Part shown: piece by piece, positions 58,501 to 64,000 of the stretch
How positions within the stretch are numbered: position 1 is the stretch's first letter
How the letters are laid out: each line of letters opens with the position of its first letter
Source of the DNA: Congeria kusceri
Lineage: Eukaryota; Mollusca; Bivalvia; Myida; Dreissenidae
Reading direction: 5' to 3'
Assembly (NCBI GenBank): GCA_027627225.1
Contig: CM051029.1
Coordinates: forward strand, 10,506,215-10,570,214
DNA: 64,000 nucleotides
Translations under genes and position numbers: made by a program
Notes under the pieces: generated by a model
Database searches by the model: none
The model's input: only the letters and a program-made list of their open reading frames with translations
What the model was told of the DNA's origin: nothing

Positions 58501-61500
58501 TTCATCCCTCCTGGGACAAAGTGCGTCCACCACAGCTCTCCAGCGGACTCTAGCTATTGCTGCCTGCTTTGTTTCTCCCCAGGACATCCGTATCATCTGG
58601 AGTTCTGCATTCAGTATCCTTCTCGAGGTCATGGCTGGTTTACATCTTCTCCTGTTTCTATGCGGGTTCCAGTCCAAGGCGTATTGGGCGATGTTGAGCT
58701 GATCTCGTCTTATTGTATGTCCAATCCAACTCCATATACGCTTTCTGATAACTTCGATGACGGTGACCTGTTTTGTTCCTCGCCAAAATTTATGGTTGGA
58801 TATCCGATCAGGCGATATGATGTAAAGAATATGTGTTTATGAAGACATGTAGCTTGTTGTACAGGATTTTGGTATGCCGCCATACAGCAGCACTGTTTTG
58901 ACATTTGAGTCGAAAATCGGAGCTTTATGTTTAGCTGTATTGCTGTGTTGTTTCAGACAGGTTTGAGTGTAGCAAATGCATGCCGTCTTCCTTGATATTT
59001 TCCTCTGTTCCCGCTGTTCTACTGAAGGCACTTCTCAGGTAGGTAAAATGGGATACCACATCCTCACCTCCTAGAGAGATGGGTGTATCCTGGGCCGCAG
59101 TGATTCTTAAGCTCTTGGTCTGTTTATGTCAATTTCTAATCCATTGCGTCTGGCGACAGTCTGTAGCCTGGAGACGTTCGGTCTTCTCTTGTATATGTCG
59201 ATACGAATGAGGCAAGGGTCCAATATCATCAGCACAATCCAGGTACTCCAGACGTTGTTTCAAGGGCCACTAGATTCCTCTAGGCGCATTCATTGTTGTC
59301 CTCATAACCCAATTAATTACTACCGAGAAGATAGGAAGGGACGGCATCAGACATCATTGTCAAACGCCGTTGTCTACATTGAGTTGTTCTGGCAGACTCA
59401 TTTATTTCATGCAATGCGGAGAATAAGTGGGGAATACCACTGAATGATAAGCCGATCATTTTACTCTAGGTCGGGAAAAATAATAAAGTTTGATCATTTC
59501 ACTCTTGGTTGTATAGAACTACTGTTAACTTTGTTTGTTATGTTTATGTTTGAAAGTATGTGAATACCGTAATATTCGTGGTCATGCAAACTAGATATTT
59601 TCACTCGTGGCTGCGCCATTGGTGAACATATTGTTTCTAATACCACTCATGGAGTAAAATACGACCTTACACTGCTTTAAACAAATAACCTCTATGTTAT
59701 TTGCTAAACATTGCCATAATGGCTTAAATACTCCAAATGGCGGCCCTGTCTACAATATCAAATGCCATCTGGCAGTCAATATATTTGGCATAAATGGGTG
59801 ATTATCAAACAAATAGACTGCTGAATGTTGCTATCTGATCCGTTCCTGATCGTCCTGATCTAAAGTCTACTTGTTCTTCTTTTAGCTTTGTGTCTAATTC
59901 ATTTTTAATCTTCTCTAGGATGATGCGTGTGAGTGGTCTGTTGGGTGTCGACAATAACCGTATCCTCCTTACAGTTCTGGCAGTGACTAATTTCTCCATT
60001 CTAAAGGCGTTTGACTATGTACCCTGACTTGTATTCGTTAGGCAGTTACTCTTCATACCTTATATGTTGCAGAAGACTGTAAATGATGTATGCTGCAGTT
60101 TCCGATGATGTATTGAATGCTTCTGGCGGGATGAGGCTGGAACCGGGTCGTTTTCAGTTTTCATTTTATGGTAAACGTTGCAATCTCTTGCTAATGGGTC
60201 CAGTGTTGACTTTCAAAGTAGGTCCTGCCTCCTTCTGTGGTGGGTCTTGAGGAGAGGTCCCACTCATTATGATCTGGTCGTGGTCCTTCCAGCTGTTCAT
60301 CCGGTCAGTAAGTTCTGCTAGGATGTTCTTATATGCGATGTTAACTGGTTTGAAGGTGTTTTTCGGTCGTCTTTGAAGTTGCTTTGTAATGTTATACATG
60401 TTCTTCATGTCATTTCGGCTTGTTTCTTGCTAAGATTCGTCTGCCAACTGGTATATGTCTTTTGCTTGTCTTTTCTGGCACTCCTCTTCTTTGCATGGTA
60501 CTGTGAATGTATCTTTCACCCTTTGCCAAATCATCTCTATGGAGCCGTCTTTGAGGTCTGCAAGTAGTTCAAAGCGATTGCTGAGGGTAAATGTGAAGGA
60601 ACGCTGCTTCTCCTTTGCTCTTAGTTCTGACGTGTCAAATCGTGGATGCCTATGCCTTCCTGATCTGACGACGTTGGCTATCAGGACTTGCCGTTTGGCA
60701 ATGAAAAAGTTATGGTCCGTCGCTACTTTTGCTCCTCTAGAGACTTTTACATTGGTGAAGGCCCTACTCTCTCTAGGTATGGCAGCATGGTGGATCTAGC
60801 TCCTTCAAGATGGCCAAGTGGCCTTTTGTATTAAACGATGATTGAAGACTGTTCTATGACAAGGTTATTCTGTCCGCAGAGGTCGGCAATGAGCTCACTG
60901 TTATCGCTTATGCCCCCACCCTCCAATACCTCCTTCCCCATGACGAGCAATATTGTCTCCAACTTTTGCATTCATGTCGCCATGAACACAGTGATGTCCC
61001 TTCTAAGGGATCTGTCTCACACACTATGTAGTCAGTTGTACAAGTCCTCACAAATACGCAAAATTATCCGTGTCTAGTCAAACAGTTGTTTTCATAATTA
61101 ATTTGCTCCCAATGTATTTGTGTAAAATAATATATAATAAATAAAACAAAATAGTATAAACATGATTTGATGTTTTAGGCAGTATTCATTAAATAGCAGA
61201 CGTCGTGTATTTGCAAAATGAAGATAAACATATAGGCGGATCACACTGTAAATACTGGTTACAAACTATTTAGCAAGGCATTATTTCTAATTATCACATA
61301 CAGCATATATGTTTCGATGGGAGGCGAGACGCTTGTAGTAACAGAAAATAAACAGCATACGTGTATGTGCAAAATTATACTTATAATTGCCATTTTAATG
61401 ATGTAAATGCCGATGTTTTCTATTACAATGAATTTACTGCACAAACGCGCTTTAAGACATATTGAACATGCGACAAACATGTGTTAATAAAGTAGAAAAA

Positions 61501-62792
61501 CGACCATGCTTTGTCACTATCCACTTAATACCTGACGTCTTATCTAATAAGGGTCGGAAGGAGAAGCGAACACAAACACAAACATCAACGACAGAAGTGA
61601 AGCCCATAAAACGGATAAATGTAGTAGAAGCGATGCACGACGTAGCGGGCGCAGTGATGATAAAGGTACAAAATAATTAAACAAACTTAACTTGTACAAT
61701 TAACCGTATTTGTTTCATAATTATATACTTTTCTATGTATCATCTGACTATTCAATATGAGCATAAATGTTTATTTTACAACATATTAACAACAATCGCA
61801 ACGACCACTAGATTGACATAAAGTGGTACCATGATTTGTCAATGCATTATTTGTAAACGTCCATGCGTCTTGTATTTGAAGGAGTTCAAGCGGAGCACAG
61901 CCAGACACGGAGAAAAAAGGAAACGATGCTAGCATTAAGCGCCACCATATAATTGCCAACAATAATGCCTCGTTTGTGTAGAAGCGATATCAGACACCAT
62001 GCACAATATAGTGGGAAGCTGTAAAATTAATTTATTGGTCATTGAGCTCGTCTAAGATTACAGTTAAAAAGAAAGCTAAACCAGAATAAGTAAGAATAAA
62101 TTTTCAGCTGCGTCATTTCATTAACTTACCGTAAAAGTTAATAATACTCTCTAGATATTCAAAGTTACATCATTTGTTGATTCAGCAGCAACCTGCGTAG
62201 CACCTTAGTATGTGAGGCCACTGTGTGTTGTTATTTTTATTATTTATATATTTCAGCATGTCTTTTGTCGTAATGTGAGTGTGTTAGTGACGGAAGAGAT
62301 GGATAACATTACAAACGAATTCTTCTTGTTTACATTGTTTTTTCTTAGTCTGACAAGTTTGTTTATTAAGTGTAATATGTTATTGGGTACATATATCCAC
62401 ACGGTATAATATAATCTTAAAATTATAACCTAACAACGTGTTATTGATGTTAATATTTTCGTTCTGTCTGACCATTAATTGGGTTTGATTATTGAGTATC
62501 TACTCTCTTATGTATCATTAAATGTTGTGGTTTATACAACCTGTCGACATGGGTACAGCTTTTGACTTCCTTCATGCGTTCGGTTTTAATCGAATATAAT
62601 CGGCTATATAAACGTATTGCATATATCAACTTAAATTTGCTCAACACAGGTCCGGGTTGCAGAATAATAAAATGCTATTTGCATTTGACATCAGAAATTA
62701 TGGATGATTACATTAGTTTGAAGTGCTCAAGAGTCATCGCTGACACATACTGGATTCAATCTACATTACAATCTAATGAAACAGCGTATTGA
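54867..62792 (+). CDS. Gene B: small single-Ig transmembrane receptor
   Basis: Seven exons (54867-54924, 55055-55369, 55726-55782, 56147-56284, 57974-58102, 61552-61665, 62650-62792) join in one frame. All junctions are phase 1, giving about 317 residues. The order is signal peptide, one Ig-like domain, a Thr-rich stem, a TM helix, two hydrophilic tail modules that both end SDDKG, and a C-terminal exon with DDYISL.

The Met at 54867 is followed by a hydrophobic run ending in ILGAE, a good signal peptide, which decides the start. The family was not recognised. A cell-surface recognition role is inferred from the architecture and from the divergent neighbour gene A. The tail-exon number is uncertain because exon-like copies lie at 56.4, 58.4 and 61.9 kb. 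Confidence 0.75.
55055..55369 (+). CDS. Gene B exon 2: Ig-like domain
   Basis: Acceptor CGAATTTTCAG, donor CCAG|GTACAT, 315 bases, phase 1-1. It begins ACDNKYANFATQNVALLIN and has KSITCTKDQ and VVCTVEQTS. It ends with the Ig-type F strand FEESTSGNYSCSKP. Six cysteines imply more than the canonical disulfide. Confidence 0.75.
55395..55592. repeat. (AGT)n microsatellite in gene B intron 2
   Basis: About 200 bases of AGT units begin 25 bases after the exon 2 donor. The open frame that continues from exon 2 through poly-Ser is an intron read-through artefact. Confidence 0.95.
55726..55782 (+). CDS. Gene B exon 3: Thr-rich stem
   Basis: Acceptor TGTGTTTAG, donor GAAG|GTAACT, 57 bases, phase 1-1. 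It reads TTTQASGNTPRVEKQKNE and is a short hydrophilic linker between the Ig domain and the membrane. Confidence 0.65.
56147..56284 (+). CDS. Gene B exon 4: transmembrane helix
   Basis: Acceptor CCAATACAG, donor AGAG|GTAATA, 138 bases, phase 1-1. PNDAYITGG leads into GAVCIVIVVVLIVICLCC and then a polar segment (FNEACKQFGHELFSKCYR). The Cys residues at the inner face are candidate palmitoylation sites (inference). Confidence 0.8.
56380..56530 (+). pseudogene. Extra gene B tail-exon copy (56.4 kb)
   Basis: Homologous to 58355-58470: the shared CTAAGGACAACAAAGG, AGCGGGACTAAAGTGCCACC and the shared end AGCAGTGATGACAAAG followed by GTAGGT. The SSDDKG frame is open across it, but I found no acceptor giving the phase 1 that the gene needs. 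It is probably a non-used duplicate. Confidence 0.5.
56545..57965 (-). mobile_element. Degenerate LINE copy 1 in gene B intron
   Basis: A minus-strand relic homologous to the longer copy at 58485-61030. It starts with the same 3' end (TTCATCCCTCCTGGGACAAA on plus). It lacks about 600 bases relative to copy 2, joining sequence equivalent to about 58610 to about 59205. It keeps the piece encoding SGSSPQDPPQKEAGPSLEVN near 57315-57410. No intact open frame remains. Confidence 0.75.
57974..58102 (+). CDS. Gene B exon 5: tail module ending SSDDKG
   Basis: Acceptor ATTTTTCAG, donor AAAG|GTACAT, 129 bases, phase 1-1. It begins PVVGTHGNEDANQTKN and ends NTTGSSDDKG. It is open in the frame set by exon 4. 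The symmetrical phase would allow modules to be added or skipped without frame change. Confidence 0.65.
58335..58470 (+). pseudogene. Extra gene B tail-exon copy (58.4 kb)
   Basis: The frame LRTTKAQHNTLAGLKCHHLN to SSSDDKG is open and ends at a consensus donor AAAG|GTAGGT. The best acceptor (TTGAAGAG|T) would give phase 2, which does not fit exon 5's phase 1 end. It may be used as an alternative 3' exon or not at all. A third, more decayed copy lies near 61870-61990. Confidence 0.45.
58485..61030 (-). mobile_element. Degenerate non-LTR retrotransposon (RTE/CR1-type), copy 2
   Basis: In minus-strand order, broken frames give an endonuclease-like piece (GDMNAKVGDN near 60965), a linker (NMYNITKQLQRRPKNTFKP near 60400-60345 and GTSPQDPPQKEAGP near 60260), an RT/3' region (TVARRNGLEID near 59160) and a C-terminal tail (RKRIWSWIGHTIRRDQLN, ALDWNPHRNRRRCKPAMTSR, SWGETKQAAIARVRWRAVVD). 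This is the layout of endonuclease plus RT elements found in molluscs. Many stops and frameshifts show it is dead. The central RT catalytic YxDD was not seen intact. Confidence 0.8.
61552..61665 (+). CDS. Gene B exon 6: tail module ending RSDDKG
   Basis: Acceptor TCTAATAAG (weak pyrimidine tract), donor AAAG|GTACAA, 114 bases, phase 1-1. It begins SEGEANTNTNINDRSEAHKT and ends RSGRSDDKG, sharing its end with exon 5. Confidence 0.55.
62650..62792 (+). CDS. Gene B terminal exon
   Basis: Acceptor CTCAACACAG, stop TGA at 62790-62792. It reads PGCRIIKCYLHLTSE, then IMDDYISLKCSR, and ends QSNETAY. DYISL is a YxxL-type site. Confidence 0.65.
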
Positions 62793-64000
62793 TCAGCTCT
62801 TTACAATTAAGTATATACATTTGCTAAAACAATACGATATATCATACTGAGAATGCATGATTATCATGAAATACATTATCCAATGCAACACTATATTGAT
62901 ATTACAACATGTTATAATATTATAGTATATATAGTGTTTTCGGACCACATATAATGAAGTTTTCTGAGGTGTTTATAGTCTAGAGCTTGCAATATTTGCC
63001 ATTTTTATAATGTGACTAACTAATCTGTCGTTCGTTATTTCACACAGATACCTGAAATGAGTAAATATGACCATGGAATTGAACGAAGGAAGCACAAGCC
63101 CAGACCAAAAATTATGTACATGACTGTTTTTGACATCCGCTTGATTCGCTGTATATACGTAAACTATTAAATGGAAATTAGTACGATTTTATTATTAAGA
63201 TTGTATTATAAAGAATTCGGAAAAAGGGAAACAACTCTTCTGACAACTATAAATCTGCGATATGGAATTATTTATCAGGCAATTGTGAATACATGTCATT
63301 ATAAAATACGTGTATTTTAAGTTAAATCATAATTGTTTCGATAGCTAGATCGATACTTTTGTTTTGGTAAAACAAAACACATAAAACGTATAGCAGATAT
63401 GTGATATACACCTATTATATTTTTCTTTAGAAATTCACTTGCATACCACTTTAGATCATTATTTACTCATATACAAAGACATATTAAACATACATCATTT
63501 TAGCAGCAATTTAAAGTAATATTTATTTCATGCGATTGAATGTAGGTTAGAATTAAGTATAATTGAATAAATGTTAGTAAACGTACGCAGTTACACAGTC
63601 AAAAAAGCCCATAAAAGACGGAAAGCTTATTTCCGGGATACTTGGGTATAATTATTTCGTTAAATGTACAACATATAAGTTTATTCATTAAATGTTTATA
63701 TTAGGATACAAATGAAAACTTCTCAACATCATATACTGAACGCCTAATTGCACGATACACTTTTTTTTCATTGTTTATAGTCGCCTTTGACGGTACCCTT
63801 ATTGCAATTTCAGTAATATGTTACATAATTGGTTTCACGTGACTTACATGTATCTATTGGCAGTGAAAACGATGCAGTCAATTAACTCAGATAGGGAATC
63901 ATAAACCAAAACACAAGTAACATACGACATATACATAAACACGTTTGCCGATGTTTGCATAACATGTTATTATAATTGGCGTTGTGTAGCTTGGATCGAC
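62793..64000. other. Downstream of gene B, no gene seen
   Basis: AT-rich sequence without recognisable exons or repeats. Presumably 3' UTR and intergenic DNA. Confidence 0.45.

Overview
The window is animal nuclear DNA: AT-rich, with short phase-matched exons, long introns and dense microsatellites. Ig/FN3 receptors, heavily tandem-repeated DNA, an RTE/CR1-type LINE and a mariner relic suggest an invertebrate, most likely a mollusc (bivalve-like). That placement is inference. There is no operon, CRISPR or phage structure.

The dominant feature is a family of Ig-superfamily transmembrane receptors on the minus strand. Gene A (40112-50761) is a coherent 14-exon chain: V-like Ig, eight more Ig-like domains, FN3, TM and three tail exons. 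Every intron phase agrees. The tail is rich in tyrosine motifs (YEDL, YEAL, YSSI, YVNM). Only the signal-peptide exon was not found. Gene B (54867-62792, plus strand) is a divergent neighbour: a small receptor of about 317 residues with signal peptide, one Ig-like domain, TM and a modular tail, also phase-consistent.

Two degenerate paralogues of gene A lie further along the minus strand. Copy C (14616-23645) keeps four Ig exons, a shortened FN3, a TM exon and tail exons. It carries stops, deletions and a GC donor. Its last tail exon has been blown up by a 30-bp coding minisatellite of about 150 units (consensus decapeptide HDNKSETLAR). The same decapeptide occurs once in gene A and twice in copy D. 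Copy D (32895-33845) is only the three tail exons. C, D and A share homologous 3' flanks, so the region grew by segmental duplication (7.4-23.6 kb, 25.1-33.9 kb and 39.2-50.8 kb).

Other layers: a 32-bp minisatellite present in opposite orientations at 12.4-13.9 kb and 29.9-32.4 kb; a ~1.4-kb-arm inverted repeat (28.6-30.06 and 33.96-35.47 kb) with copy D in its loop; a perfect 77-bp-arm palindrome inside the coding array; five (ACT/AGT)n tracts; a decayed DDE-like transposase exon inside a gene A intron; a tandem duplication of a gene B tail-exon-like segment plus an inserted LINE; and a palindromic MITE-like element between genes A and B.

Regions 1-3.3, 9.6-12.0, 23.7-25.1, 26.5-28.1, 35.5-38.3, 50.8-54.2 and 62.8-64.0 kb hold no gene I can support.
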